64,000 nucleotides of DNA. It comes from JABDJZ01 sp047619685. Its GTDB lineage: Bacteria > Bacteroidota > Rhodothermia > Rhodothermales > UBA10348. The stretch is taken from the NCBI GenBank assembly GCA_047619685.1, contig JBLHLC010000023.1:7339-71338 (forward strand). Direction: 5' to 3'. The position numbers and the translations under genes are program-made. The notes below the pieces were generated by a model. The model was not told where the DNA came from. It saw only the letters and a list, made by a program, of their open reading frames with translations, and did not search any database. Shown here piece by piece: positions 24,440-33,119 of the stretch (positions are counted from its first letter, which is position 1; each line of letters begins with the position of its first letter).

Positions 24440-24724
24440 ATGAGTGTCTCCCTTGAAGAAGTTCGCTATGTTGCAGGGTTGGCCCGCCTCTCCTTCACTC
24501 CTGAGGAAGAGAAGCGCATGGCCAGTGACCTTTCGCGTATTCTCCAGTACATGAACCAACTGGAAGAACTCAATACCGAGAACGTGCCGCCCATGGAACA
24601 CGTTCTGGATAGAGTGGACGTTTTCAGACCTGACGAGTCCAAAACGAGGATATCTCGGGATGAGGCACTGTCAAACGCTCCGGACACCGACGGCGAGTAC
24701 TTCAGGGTTCCTAGGATACTTTGA
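24440..24724 (+). CDS. gatC: Asp/Glu-tRNA amidotransferase subunit C
   Basis: 94 residues, the usual GatC length. It starts MSVSLEEVRYVAGLARLSF and contains the family's helix LSRILQYMNQLEELNTENV and the C-terminal LRxD-like FRPDESKTRISRDEALSNAP, ending in EYFRVPRIL. GatC stabilises the GatA-GatB pair that converts mischarged Glu-tRNA(Gln) or Asp-tRNA(Asn) to the amidated form. gatA and gatB are not adjacent, which is common in this phylum. Confidence 0.95.
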   Translation: MSVSLEEVRYVAGLARLSFTPEEEKRMASDLSRILQYMNQLEELNTENVPPMEHVLDRVDVFRPDESKTRISRDEALSNAPDTDGEYFRVPRIL

Positions 24725-24773
24725 GGCTCCCCGGTCTATTGGGCCGGGTCCCGAAACCAGGCGGCTGGGTCGA

Positions 24774-24803
24774 TTGACAATGGCGGAAAGGGGCATCTAT
24801 ATT
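24774..24803 (+). promoter_or_regulatory. Housekeeping promoter upstream of the shell-protein genes
   Basis: TTGACA (24,774-24,779) and TATATT (24,798-24,803) with an 18-base spacer lie in the gap after gatC. The shell-protein ATG is 64 bases downstream. Confidence 0.65.
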
Positions 24804-24867
24804 GGCCTACGTCTGTCATGCTCCGGGGACTTCCCGGCCATGCTCCCGACCAAAGAAACTGTCCACT

Positions 24868-25161
24868 ATGTCTGACGATTACGGTATCGCTCTCGGTATG
24901 ATTGAGACCAAAGGTCTGGTGGGCGCTGTGGAGGCGGCAGATGCGATGGTCAAGGCTGCCAAAGTCCAGTTGATCGGTAAGGAGACCATCGGCGGAGGAT
25001 TTGTAACGGTGATGGTTCGTGGTGATGTAGGTGCGGTCAAGGCTGCCACCGATGCCGGAGCTGCCGCAGCCGAAAGGGTCGGCGAATTGGTGTCCGTCCA
25101 CGTCATCCCTCGCCCTCACAACGATGTCGAGTTGATTCTTCCGACAGGCCTCGGTGGGTAA
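24868..25161 (+). CDS. Bacterial microcompartment hexameric shell protein (BMC-H)
   Basis: 97 residues from the ATG at 24,868 (MSDDYGIALGMIETKG). A single BMC domain carries the hallmark motifs in order: ALGMIETKGLVGAVEAADAM, then the KAAKVQLIG strand, GGGFVTVMVRGDVGAVKAATDAG and the C-terminal VHVIPRPH. Such proteins form flat hexamers that tile protein-shelled organelles (CcmK, PduA and EutM types). The pore loop reads IGGGF. The frame is open from 24,802, but the extra residues precede the conserved start. It is followed after 3 bases by a second shell gene, with no encapsulated enzyme or pentameric vertex protein in the window. Confidence 0.93.
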   Translation: MSDDYGIALGMIETKGLVGAVEAADAMVKAAKVQLIGKETIGGGFVTVMVRGDVGAVKAATDAGAAAAERVGELVSVHVIPRPHNDVELILPTGLGG

Positions 25162-25164
25162 ACC

Positions 25165-25713
25165 GTGTCGGACTCCGGTGCCCTCGGACTGATTGAGACA
25201 CGCGGCTTTGTGGCCGCGGTGCAAGCTGCGGACGCAGCCCTGAAAGCGGCCAGTGTCAGGCTTGTAGGGATCAGGAAGACGAACCCGGCCTTGATGACCG
25301 TGCAGGTTACCGGCGATACGGCCGCTGTGCGCTCGGCCGTGGATGCGGGGAAGGCTGCTGCGGAACTGGTGGGAACGGTTGTCTCCACCCATGTAATCCC
25401 CCGGCCCTCGCGCGCAGTCGCCAGGATGCAGGGCGTCACCCTTCTCGAAGTCGCAGGTCCGTCCAAACCAGCGGGTTCGTCTCCCGCAACGAAATCGGCA
25501 CGAACCGCGCCGAAGCCTAAAAAGTCAGGTAGCGGGCCCAGCCCCGCGATTAAGGCAACGCCCTCGCCCAGTGCTTCGGAAACCCCGGATCTTGCCTCTC
25601 TGACCGTACGCGAACTACGTGCGCTTGCCAGAGTGACGGAGGGCTTATCCATAAAGGGGCGAGAGATCGCGCGGGCAGGCAAAGCCGAACTCCTGAAAGC
25701 GTTTGGGCGTTAG
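25165..25713 (+). CDS. BMC shell protein with C-terminal SAP/Rho_N-like tail
   Basis: 182 residues starting at GTG. Residues 1-90 are a BMC domain (LGLIETRGFVAAVQAADAAL, then RGI-type strand, THVIPRP). A basic Ser/Pro/Lys-rich linker (about 95-140) leads to a 40-residue helical module, LTVRELRALARV ... IKGREIARAGKAELLKAF. This resembles SAP/Rho_N-type nucleic-acid-binding folds. EutK and PduK are known BMC proteins with extra C-terminal domains, and EutK's binds nucleic acid. The pore segment KTNPAL differs from the partner's, so mixed shells with different pores are likely. It lies 8 bases before ybbR, so the shell genes share an operon with envelope/c-di-AMP-type functions. Confidence 0.88.
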   Translation: MSDSGALGLIETRGFVAAVQAADAALKAASVRLVGIRKTNPALMTVQVTGDTAAVRSAVDAGKAAAELVGTVVSTHVIPRPSRAVARMQGVTLLEVAGPSKPAGSSPATKSARTAPKPKKSGSGPSPAIKATPSPSASETPDLASLTVRELRALARVTEGLSIKGREIARAGKAELLKAFGR

Positions 25714-25721
25714 CCTGAGCC

Positions 25722-26708
25722 ATGGCCGACATCCCTACACGTTCAAGACTGATTGAACGCCTCCGTGCAGCCGTTGCGGTTTCTCCTGCACCGGAACGCG
25801 ACGAGGACGAACACAGGGGCGTGGCGATCACGTTTTGTATCCTGGCCAGCGCGCTCCTCTGGTTCTCGTTTTCCATGAGAGAGACCTATCAGCGGATGCT
25901 GGAGGTACCTGTTGAGGTGGTGAACCTGGATGCGGGCCAGTCGCTGATCGAAATTCCACCCGCAACGGCTCGGGTGCAGGTAGAGGGCGAGGGTTTCCAA
26001 CTCCTCAGGCTCTACTACGACCCGCCCTCCATACCCATAGACGCCGCACAGGAGACTGTCGATCTGACCGCAGCCGCGCAGGAGGCGATCACCGGTGTGA
26101 GGCTGGAAACAATCATTCCGCGGACGATTGTCCTTCAAAAGGATACGCGAGTCTCCAAGCGAATCCCGGTAAAGGCGCGCGTGACGGTGGTGCCTCCGCC
26201 GGGACATCACGTGGTGGGGAGCCCACACGTCAGTCCGGACTCCGTCACCATTACGGGCGGACGATCTGTGCTGCAGGGAATAGAATCCTGGCCCACGAGG
26301 TGGCTTCAAGTTCAACCGGAAGCAGACTCTGTGTCCGTAACCGTCACATTTTCGGACTCTCTGTCCAACTTGATTGAGCTGGACGCAGAGTCAGCCGTCT
26401 TCTCGGCCTCTGTGCGCGAGTTTACAGAGGGTGAGAGGTCCGTCGAGATTGTGGTTAGAGGATTGCCGCCAGGACAGGAGGTGGTATTCGCGCCCCCGAC
26501 CGTGCGCGTCATCTTCCAGGTCGCGCTCTCCCAGTTCGAGGCAGCCATGGATGCCCCCGGATTCTATGCCGAGATCTCGTATGAGGACGCCAGGGGAGAC
26601 ACCACCGGGAGTCTCGTCCCCGAGATTCACTACCCCGAAGGCATCGAGTTTAGAGAGTATCGATTGGATCCGCCGGCGGTGAGCTACTACTTCCTGGGCC
26701 TCAACTGA
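25722..26708 (+). CDS. YbbR-domain membrane protein (CdaR-like)
   Basis: 328 residues. A short cytosolic stretch is followed by one transmembrane helix (about residues 35-52, ITFCILASALLWFSFSM) and several extracytoplasmic YbbR repeats, each with the pattern VPVEVVNLDxG ... PATARVQVEGEG or IPVKARVTVVPPPGHHVVGSPHVSPDSVTITGG. In Firmicutes YbbR/CdaR controls the di-adenylate cyclase CdaA. In Bacteroidota ybbR often sits near cdaA, but none is in the window. Downstream is a DMT transporter, 21 bases away. Confidence 0.85.
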   Translation: MADIPTRSRLIERLRAAVAVSPAPERDEDEHRGVAITFCILASALLWFSFSMRETYQRMLEVPVEVVNLDAGQSLIEIPPATARVQVEGEGFQLLRLYYDPPSIPIDAAQETVDLTAAAQEAITGVRLETIIPRTIVLQKDTRVSKRIPVKARVTVVPPPGHHVVGSPHVSPDSVTITGGRSVLQGIESWPTRWLQVQPEADSVSVTVTFSDSLSNLIELDAESAVFSASVREFTEGERSVEIVVRGLPPGQEVVFAPPTVRVIFQVALSQFEAAMDAPGFYAEISYEDARGDTTGSLVPEIHYPEGIEFREYRLDPPAVSYYFLGLN

Positions 26709-26729
26709 CTGGTTGGCAGCAGGATCTGG

Positions 26730-27638
26730 ATGATATATCTCTTCTTGGCCATCTGTTGCAGCCTTGCGCTCGGTGCCATTTTCAAACATATCAGCGGGCT
26801 CGGTCTGGATCGGATGCAACTGTTGGCGTACAACTATCTGGTTGCGTCCGCCGTCGGTGTGAGTCTTCTCTCGGCTCGAAACCCCGCCGCAGTCCAATTT
26901 CTTCGCGATCCTCCTTTTCTGGGTCTGGCCGTTGGAACGGGCTTCGTTCTGGTCTGCGGATTCTTTGTTTTTGCCCTGTCTACCGAACGGGCTGGAATGT
27001 CCATGACCGTGGCCGTGATGCGGGTGGGAGTCGCCATCCCGTTCTTGGCTTCCTGGCTTCTATGGGGTGAGGATCCAACGCTTGGTCAGTGGATCGGTCT
27101 GGGCCTGGTGGCCGCTGCGCTGTTCATGATCACGCGTCCGAAGAGTCCCAGCGGATCGGGGGCGAGGAGCGCCGCCACGTCCGGGCCGGGTATCCATCCT
27201 GCGTCCGGAGCAGGAGGGTCCGTGGCGTCCATTCTGCTGCTGGTTTTTATCACCGGCGGTTCGGCGGACCTCATGTTCAAGGGTTTTGATGTCAAGTTCG
27301 GCGGGCAGGTGGGTGAGGACGCCTTCATTACCGTCGCGTTTGGAGTGGCCTTCCTTCTTAGTGCTCTGGTCCTGACGCTCAGGCGCGAGCCCTTGAGGGA
27401 CGTACCGGCTACAGTCCTATGGGGTGGCCTTCTTGGTCTGGTGAACTACGGTTCGCTCTTGTTCATCCTTGGCGCCGTGGCCCGCCTGCCTGCCGCAGTC
27501 GTTTTCCCTACAAACGCTGTCGCCATTGTGGTCGGAGCCGCTGCACTTGGCGTCATCATCTGGAAAGAGGAGCTTTCCCTACTCAACCGGGCGGGGGTTG
27601 GGCTGGCTGCCGTGGCAGTGCTGTTCCTGAACGCCTGA
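26730..27638 (+). CDS. EamA/DMT-family transporter
   Basis: 302 residues of nearly continuous hydrophobic helices, about ten in two halves, with a Gly/Ser-rich central loop (about residues 133-160). This is the layout of drug/metabolite transporters of the EamA class. Both halves contain the semi-conserved pattern ending in WGEDPTLGQWIGLGLVAAAL and WKEELSLLNRAGVGLAAVAV. Substrate unknown; it presumably exports small metabolites. It starts at an ATG 21 bases after ybbR and is followed by a 97-base gap with nothing notable. Confidence 0.85.
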   Translation: MIYLFLAICCSLALGAIFKHISGLGLDRMQLLAYNYLVASAVGVSLLSARNPAAVQFLRDPPFLGLAVGTGFVLVCGFFVFALSTERAGMSMTVAVMRVGVAIPFLASWLLWGEDPTLGQWIGLGLVAAALFMITRPKSPSGSGARSAATSGPGIHPASGAGGSVASILLLVFITGGSADLMFKGFDVKFGGQVGEDAFITVAFGVAFLLSALVLTLRREPLRDVPATVLWGGLLGLVNYGSLLFILGAVARLPAAVVFPTNAVAIVVGAAALGVIIWKEELSLLNRAGVGLAAVAVLFLNA

Positions 27639-27735
27639 TGGTCAGCGCCCGTTTGTACCTTAAAGCACGCGGGGGGCGGCGACGCGATCGCTGCGGCCTT
27701 TCCAGATCTCTCAAACCAGCAAATTCGCGGACCCG

Positions 27736-28395
27736 TTGACTGACCCAGGAGCGAAAGGAGGGTTTTTCAAGCGCCTCGACGCACCTGCGTTCGTCGAGTT
27801 ACCGACGGGGATTTTTTCCACTGACGGGCTGTGGTTTCATACTTCGCTCGCGGATCTGACCGAATTTGCAGCCCCGGTGCTGGAGCGCGTTCCCCTTGAG
27901 AAACTCCTGAGAGATGCGGCTGCATGGGTTCGCTCCCCCGGGACCTTTGCGCTATGGGCGGCGCTGATCGCGCTGTTTCTAAGGTCCGTCCCGGTGGCGA
28001 CACTCGCGGGAGTAGTCGGGTTTGCGGGATGGACAGTGTTGTCTCCCGGGCTCGTCTTTCGCCCCATGGTGCGTTTGTTCGCGCTATTGCAGTTTCCGCT
28101 CCTGGTAGGGGGGGCATACATCGCCGTGCTCAGTTGGATGGCCCCAGGAGCCGAATACACCGCTGTGGCGTTCGGGTTGTTGTGGTTTGTGCTGATCAGA
28201 TGGGGAATCCTGGAGAAGCTCCTCGACCCTGTCCTGAGACCTGTTTTGGAGCGCATCTACGGCCTGCCCGTGCCTGATCAGGTCTTGCGAGGCCTCATCA
28301 TCCGACATGCGCTGGCACACCGCCTTTCTATCGGAGACCTGGACGACATGGAGCGGCGCATGCTGGAGATCGGGCACAGGCACAGAAACAAGTAG
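27736..28395 (+). CDS. Membrane protein of unknown function
   Basis: 219 residues starting at TTG. Helices occur at about residues 70-86, 88-104, 110-132 and 134-154. A cytosolic C-terminal region is rich in Arg, Leu and Asp and ends RHRNK. No named family is recognised. It ends 4 bases before the histidine phosphatase start, so it is probably co-transcribed with the men genes. A weak similarity in layout to small Bacteroidota envelope proteins is all I can offer. Confidence 0.65.
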   Translation: MTDPGAKGGFFKRLDAPAFVELPTGIFSTDGLWFHTSLADLTEFAAPVLERVPLEKLLRDAAAWVRSPGTFALWAALIALFLRSVPVATLAGVVGFAGWTVLSPGLVFRPMVRLFALLQFPLLVGGAYIAVLSWMAPGAEYTAVAFGLLWFVLIRWGILEKLLDPVLRPVLERIYGLPVPDQVLRGLIIRHALAHRLSIGDLDDMERRMLEIGHRHRNK

Positions 28396-28399
28396 GTGC

Positions 28400-29044
28400 A
28401 TGACTGACAGGTCCTTCTCGCTCTATCTGGCTCGGCATGGCGAGACCGAGTACAATCGACGACGACTCATGCAGGGTCGTTCGGTGGATGCCAGTTTGAA
28501 TGAGGCAGGCTTGCTCCAGGCTCGCGCCCTCGCGGATCGGTTTTCCGACCAGCGGGTGGACGCTTTGTACGCCAGTCCGCTACAGCGCTCTCTGCAGACG
28601 GCCACGGCCGTCGGAGAAGGGCTTGGACTGGTGCCCTCGATCCTGCCGGAGATCGGCGAGATGTACTGGGGAACGCTTGAGGGCAAGCCCATTGCAGAGT
28701 TCAAGGACTATCTCAAGCAGGTCGGCAGTGACTGGCGGTCCGGGGAGTTTGACCACAATGTGGGTGGCGGCGAAAGTATCCTGGACGTTCAGGCCAGGGC
28801 CCAAATGGCACTCGGCAAACTCTGTGCTGCCCACGGGAACGGAGAAAACGTTTTGGTTGTAACTCACGGGCGGTTTCTTCGTGTGATTCTGACTGTGGCC
28901 CTGCCCGATTCGGACCTGACACACATGGATGAATTTGGCCATGCGAATACGGGCATTTATCTGCTGGAATTCGACGGCGCCGTCTTTACTCTTCATCTGA
29001 GAAATTGCACTAGGCACCTGCCCAAGACCGAAGAAGCAGCCTGA
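28400..29044 (+). CDS. Histidine phosphatase (phosphoglycerate-mutase fold)
   Basis: 214 residues. It starts MTDRSFSLYLARHGETEYN with the RHGE catalytic motif at residue 13, followed by the family's SPLQRSLQTA and the second catalytic His in VVTHGRFLRV. The acid Glu lies in EIGEMYWGTLEG. It belongs to the broad GpmB/CobC/SixA group; the exact substrate is unclear. The frame is open from 28,307, but the extra 31 residues are not family-like. Its stop overlaps the ATG of menF by one base, which suggests translational coupling with menaquinone genes. Confidence 0.9.
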   Translation: MTDRSFSLYLARHGETEYNRRRLMQGRSVDASLNEAGLLQARALADRFSDQRVDALYASPLQRSLQTATAVGEGLGLVPSILPEIGEMYWGTLEGKPIAEFKDYLKQVGSDWRSGEFDHNVGGGESILDVQARAQMALGKLCAAHGNGENVLVVTHGRFLRVILTVALPDSDLTHMDEFGHANTGIYLLEFDGAVFTLHLRNCTRHLPKTEEAA

Positions 29045-30426
29045 TGTCCCTTACCGAGACACGGTCCGAAATCACGGACCTTCTTTCCTTACTGGCCGAA
29101 GCGGTCGCCCGAAGAATTTCCTCACAAGAGGCTGGCGTCCTGCGGGTGGCCGTCCCTGCGCCGACCGTGGACCCGTTCCAGTGGCTGAAGGCCCAACCCG
29201 TTGGTGCGCGGGCTCTCTGGTCTCCACGAGGAACACGTCGCCTGGTGGCCATGTCGGGAATAGCCGATGTCTACGAGGGTAGCGCCCGCCCTGACTTTGA
29301 TCGACTCAGCAAGTACATGGGTCATCAGCTTGCCGATGCCGAACCGTCGGTGCACTATTACGGCGGGGTCCGATTCGACCAGGGGCGGCCCATCGGAGAC
29401 GAGTGGGCTTCTTTCGGTTCGCTGCGTTTCGTGTTGCCCAGGTTTGAATTGGCCCAGACGGATACGGGGATGGACCTGGTCTGTAATGTGGTCCCTCACC
29501 GGGATCGCTCCAATATGGGCGGCATTCTGGAGGAGATCCGAAATCTCGCGTGGCCGACCGATGCAGAACCCAGCGGTCTTCCGGCAGCCGTCGCGCGCCA
29601 CGACGAGCCCAGCCGGCCGGCATGGCTGGCGCGCGTTCAGGAATCGTTGGATGCAATCGAGTCCCTCGAAATCCAGAAAGTGGTGCTGGCCCGCCGTTCA
29701 ACCTTCGAGTTCGACGCCCCAGTTTCGCCCATCGATCTCATCGCCCGACTGCACGCAGAAACGCCCAACCGATTCCACTATCTGGTAGAGACGGAGGACG
29801 GGTCTGCCTTCCTGGGGGCAACGCCGGAGCGCCTGGTGCGGCGCGAGGAATCCTATGTCTTCACAGAGGCTGTTGCCGGGACCCGGCCTGCCGTCGAAAA
29901 CAAAGATGACGATGCCGAGCTGCTGGCCGCCCTCCTGGACAGCGAAAAAGAGCAGCGTGAGCATCTCTGCGTGCGTTGGGCCATAGAAGAGATTCTACGG
30001 CCGTTCTGCGACACCCTTGTGGTAGACGCGCATGCGTCGGAAATGCGCTTGTCCCAGGGCCGGCACCTGGTCTCTAGATTCAACGGGGTCCTGAACGACG
30101 GCGTGGAAACCTGGCAACTGGTTCGTCACCTCCACCCGACACCGGCCGTCGGAGGTTATCCTGCCCCAGCGGCGATTCGCGTGATTCGGAGGATGGAGTC
30201 CTTCGATCGGGGTTGGTATGCGGGGCCCATTGGATGGGTAGGCAGGGACGAAGCGGAGTTTGCGGTCGCCCTGCGGTGTGCGCTCGTGAAGGATGACGCA
30301 ATGCATATATACTCCGGGGCTGGCATCGTACAGGGAAGCGAACCCCAGTCGGAATGGGACGAGATCGAACACAAGATCATCGACTTTACCCGGGTCCTGG
30401 GCCTCTCAGGTGTTGCAGCCCAATAA
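29044..30426 (+). CDS. menF: Isochorismate synthase
   Basis: 460 residues. The N-terminal half is divergent; the C-terminal half (about 195-455) is the chorismate-binding fold with ESLDAIESLEIQKVVLARR, LGATPERLVRR, EAVAGTRP and HLVSRFNGVL. It converts chorismate to isochorismate, the first committed step to menaquinone. It precedes menD with a 17-base overlap, so the assignment to the menaquinone rather than a siderophore isochorismate synthase is well supported. Confidence 0.93.
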   Translation: MSLTETRSEITDLLSLLAEAVARRISSQEAGVLRVAVPAPTVDPFQWLKAQPVGARALWSPRGTRRLVAMSGIADVYEGSARPDFDRLSKYMGHQLADAEPSVHYYGGVRFDQGRPIGDEWASFGSLRFVLPRFELAQTDTGMDLVCNVVPHRDRSNMGGILEEIRNLAWPTDAEPSGLPAAVARHDEPSRPAWLARVQESLDAIESLEIQKVVLARRSTFEFDAPVSPIDLIARLHAETPNRFHYLVETEDGSAFLGATPERLVRREESYVFTEAVAGTRPAVENKDDDAELLAALLDSEKEQREHLCVRWAIEEILRPFCDTLVVDAHASEMRLSQGRHLVSRFNGVLNDGVETWQLVRHLHPTPAVGGYPAPAAIRVIRRMESFDRGWYAGPIGWVGRDEAEFAVALRCALVKDDAMHIYSGAGIVQGSEPQSEWDEIEHKIIDFTRVLGLSGVAAQ

Positions 30427-32221
30427 CACCCAACTATGGGCCGAGGCCCTGATTGACGAACTCGCGCGGGGCGGGGTGGCAGTGGTGACAATTTGTCCGG
30501 GCTCTCGTTCGACCCCACTTGTTGCCGCTGTTGCTGCTCACCCCGGGATGCAGGCCGTTGTCCATGTGGACGAAAGGGCTGCGGCCTTCTTTTGCCTCGG
30601 ATATGGCCGAGCCACCGGGAGGCCGGCCGCGTGGATAACCACCTCTGGCACCGCCGTTACCCATGGATTGCCTGCGGTGGTCGAGGCGTCGATGGATGGG
30701 GTGCCTATGGTCTGCCTGACCGCCGACAGGCCCGACGAGTTGCGAAACACCGGGGCCAACCAGACCATCTGGCAACCAGGCATATTCGGATCGTATCCGC
30801 GATTCGCCCTGGACCTCCCCGCGCCGGGTGACGGACAAGATGCGTCGTTTGCCCGGGCCCAGGTTCGCGCCGCGCTGGAGGCAGCGAATCCCGGGGATCT
30901 GAGCCAATCCTTGCCCGGCCCGGTCCACTTGAATTGCCCCTTTCGGAAACCTCTGGAGCCGACAGGGCCTGCCGCATTTGCGGCGGCGCGGGTGTCCGAA
31001 CCCGCGGCGGCAGAACGCGGGGCGCCGGCGCCCGAACCCGCGGCGCCGATCCCCCAAGCCCCGGCCCCCGGCGTCCCGGCAGGTCCTGACGGGGTCTATA
31101 CCAGGAGCGCGGCAAAGAATTTGGAGGATGTCCTGCGGAACGTCAGTAGCGGCGTTGTACTTGCCGGGCGACTCGACGCCGCGCAGGCCCTGGCCGCCGC
31201 CCGTCTGGCGGGGCGTTTGGGGTGGCCGCTACTTCCCGATGTGTGCTCTCAGCTCAGACTGGGGCCGACACCGGCCCATGTCATCACATACGCAGACCTG
31301 ATTGCCGGCGAGGCCGTGCCTTGGCCGCAAGTGGTCATCCAGGTGGGTCGGGTGCCAGTTTCTCAGCGACTGATGCGCTGGCTTGCCGGCGGAAAGCCAG
31401 CGGTTTGGGCGGTCATCGCGGACGGGAATGGCAGAATCGATCCCCACGAATGCGTCACCCACCGCCTGGCCCCGGCGGCAGCTGGTTGCGACGCGCTGTT
31501 GCCGGGCGCAACGGCCGCGGAGGGCCAGGCCGGATTGGGCCAGCCCAGTGCATTTGCGCGCGCATGGATCGAAGCGCAGGAAAAAGTGACCCGTCTTCTG
31601 CCCCACGCCATCCGCTCGGCCAAAGACGGGGCGCACCTCACCGAGCCTGCAATTGCGGCAATGGTGGCTTCGAGCCTTCCGGCGGGCCATGGCCTGTTTC
31701 TGGCCTCCAGTATGCCGATCCGGGACATGAACACGTTCGCTGGCCAATCAGGGACCGCCCCTCTTGTGGTCGCGGCCAACCGGGGAGCCAGCGGCATAGA
31801 CGGGACCCTCGCAACTGCTGCGGGGGTTTCGGCGGGCCTGGACGCGCCGACTACAGTGCTGATCGGGGACCTTGCCCTCATCCACGATCTCAACAGCCTG
31901 GCGTTGATTCGCAATCGGCCGGTGACGGTGGTGTTGATCAACAACGACGGGGGCGGGATTTTTTCTTTCCTGCCCATCGCGAAACGCACCGACCTTTTTG
32001 AGCCTTACTTCGGCGCATCGCATGGCATTAGATTCGAGCACGCGGCCAAGCTGTTTGGGATAGACTATTTCGATCCGTCAACCCCTGAAGAGTTCATCCG
32101 AGCGTACGAGAATGCAGTGATCTCGGGCGGACCGACCTTGATTGAAGTGAGCACTGTGCGGTCCGAGAACGTGACGGAACACGTTCGCCTCAGATCCCTG
32201 GTCGCAGAATGGCTGGCCTGA
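30410..32221 (+). CDS. menD: SEPHCHC synthase (MenD)
   Basis: 603 residues from the GTG at 30,410 (MLQPNNTQLWAEALIDEL). It has the ThDP-enzyme layout: N-terminal domain with SRSTPL and the catalytic Glu in VVHVDERAAAFF, and a C-terminal pyrophosphate-binding motif (IGDLALIHDLNSL ... NNDGGGIFSFLP). It joins isochorismate to 2-oxoglutarate-derived succinic semialdehyde. A 40-residue Ala/Pro-rich insert (about residues 190-225) between domains one and two is unusual and looks like a flexible linker. It overlaps menF by 17 bases and menH by 13 bases. Confidence 0.95.
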   Translation: MLQPNNTQLWAEALIDELARGGVAVVTICPGSRSTPLVAAVAAHPGMQAVVHVDERAAAFFCLGYGRATGRPAAWITTSGTAVTHGLPAVVEASMDGVPMVCLTADRPDELRNTGANQTIWQPGIFGSYPRFALDLPAPGDGQDASFARAQVRAALEAANPGDLSQSLPGPVHLNCPFRKPLEPTGPAAFAAARVSEPAAAERGAPAPEPAAPIPQAPAPGVPAGPDGVYTRSAAKNLEDVLRNVSSGVVLAGRLDAAQALAAARLAGRLGWPLLPDVCSQLRLGPTPAHVITYADLIAGEAVPWPQVVIQVGRVPVSQRLMRWLAGGKPAVWAVIADGNGRIDPHECVTHRLAPAAAGCDALLPGATAAEGQAGLGQPSAFARAWIEAQEKVTRLLPHAIRSAKDGAHLTEPAIAAMVASSLPAGHGLFLASSMPIRDMNTFAGQSGTAPLVVAANRGASGIDGTLATAAGVSAGLDAPTTVLIGDLALIHDLNSLALIRNRPVTVVLINNDGGGIFSFLPIAKRTDLFEPYFGASHGIRFEHAAKLFGIDYFDPSTPEEFIRAYENAVISGGPTLIEVSTVRSENVTEHVRLRSLVAEWLA

Positions 32222-33072
32222 ACTGTCGTCACTGGGGGACCCAAGGCGCGCCCTGTATCGTGCTTTTGCACGGGTTCATGGGTACCGGAGCCGACTGGGA
32301 GGCGGTTGCCCGGCAGTTGATTCCGGAGTTCCAGGTGCTTGCGCCAGATCTGCCGGGGCACGGCGCGTCCACGGGCCGAAGTGAAGCAGAGTATACCCTG
32401 TTCGGCGCAGCGGAGGCCGTCCTACAAACCGTCGGGACTTTCGTTGCCGAATCCCCGGTGCTGGGCGGGTATTCGCTCGGGGGCCGGGTCGCGCTCCACG
32501 CTGCGTTCGGGGCGTCCCGGCTGGCACCACCTCCAGGCCAGGGCTGGGTGGCCGGTCTCGGGTTGGTTTCGGCGCACACGGGCCTGCCAGAGGCGGACAG
32601 AAAAAATCGTATCCGCGTCGATACGGACCGCGCGCGCGATCTGGAGGCGGATTATGCGGCGTTTCTGGACACTTGGTTCAGGCTCCCGCTCTTCCGGACC
32701 CTGAGCGCCAACAAGAGGCAGGGGTTGACCGCCCGGCGCCTGGAGACCGGCACGCCCGTAGAACTCGCCAGGGCATTGACGGGGATGTCAACGGGGCTGC
32801 AGGACGACTACGGGCATCGGGTGGCTTCTCCCCACGTTCCCGTGTCCTTCTGCGCGGGTGCCGCCGACACGCCGTACGCAGAACTGGCCCAGCTTCTCGG
32901 ACGTATGGGGGCTCAAGTGCCTGACACGCCTGGGGATGGTCTCCACGTGACCATTCACCCCGGTGCGGGGCACAATCTCCCTCTGGAGTCGCCAGATTTT
33001 GTGGCAGGCCAGCTTCGGGCACTTTGCCGCCGAGCGTTCGCGAATCGGAACCGCCTCCCGTATATCCGGTAG
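32209..33072 (+). CDS. menH: SHCHC synthase, alpha/beta hydrolase
   Basis: 287 residues. Nucleophile elbow GYSLGGR (Ser about residue 88), oxyanion motif HGFMGTGADW and the catalytic His in GAGHNLPLESPDFV (about 254) fit MenH, which eliminates pyruvate from SEPHCHC. The position directly after menD with overlapping codons supports this over a generic esterase. It ends 47 bases before the chosen start of the YfhO gene. Confidence 0.9.
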   Translation: MAGLNCRHWGTQGAPCIVLLHGFMGTGADWEAVARQLIPEFQVLAPDLPGHGASTGRSEAEYTLFGAAEAVLQTVGTFVAESPVLGGYSLGGRVALHAAFGASRLAPPPGQGWVAGLGLVSAHTGLPEADRKNRIRVDTDRARDLEADYAAFLDTWFRLPLFRTLSANKRQGLTARRLETGTPVELARALTGMSTGLQDDYGHRVASPHVPVSFCAGAADTPYAELAQLLGRMGAQVPDTPGDGLHVTIHPGAGHNLPLESPDFVAGQLRALCRRAFANRNRLPYIR

Positions 33073-33119
33073 TCCGCGGGCGAATAATCACCTCCAAGCG
33101 TATACCCGGCGAACCCCCT

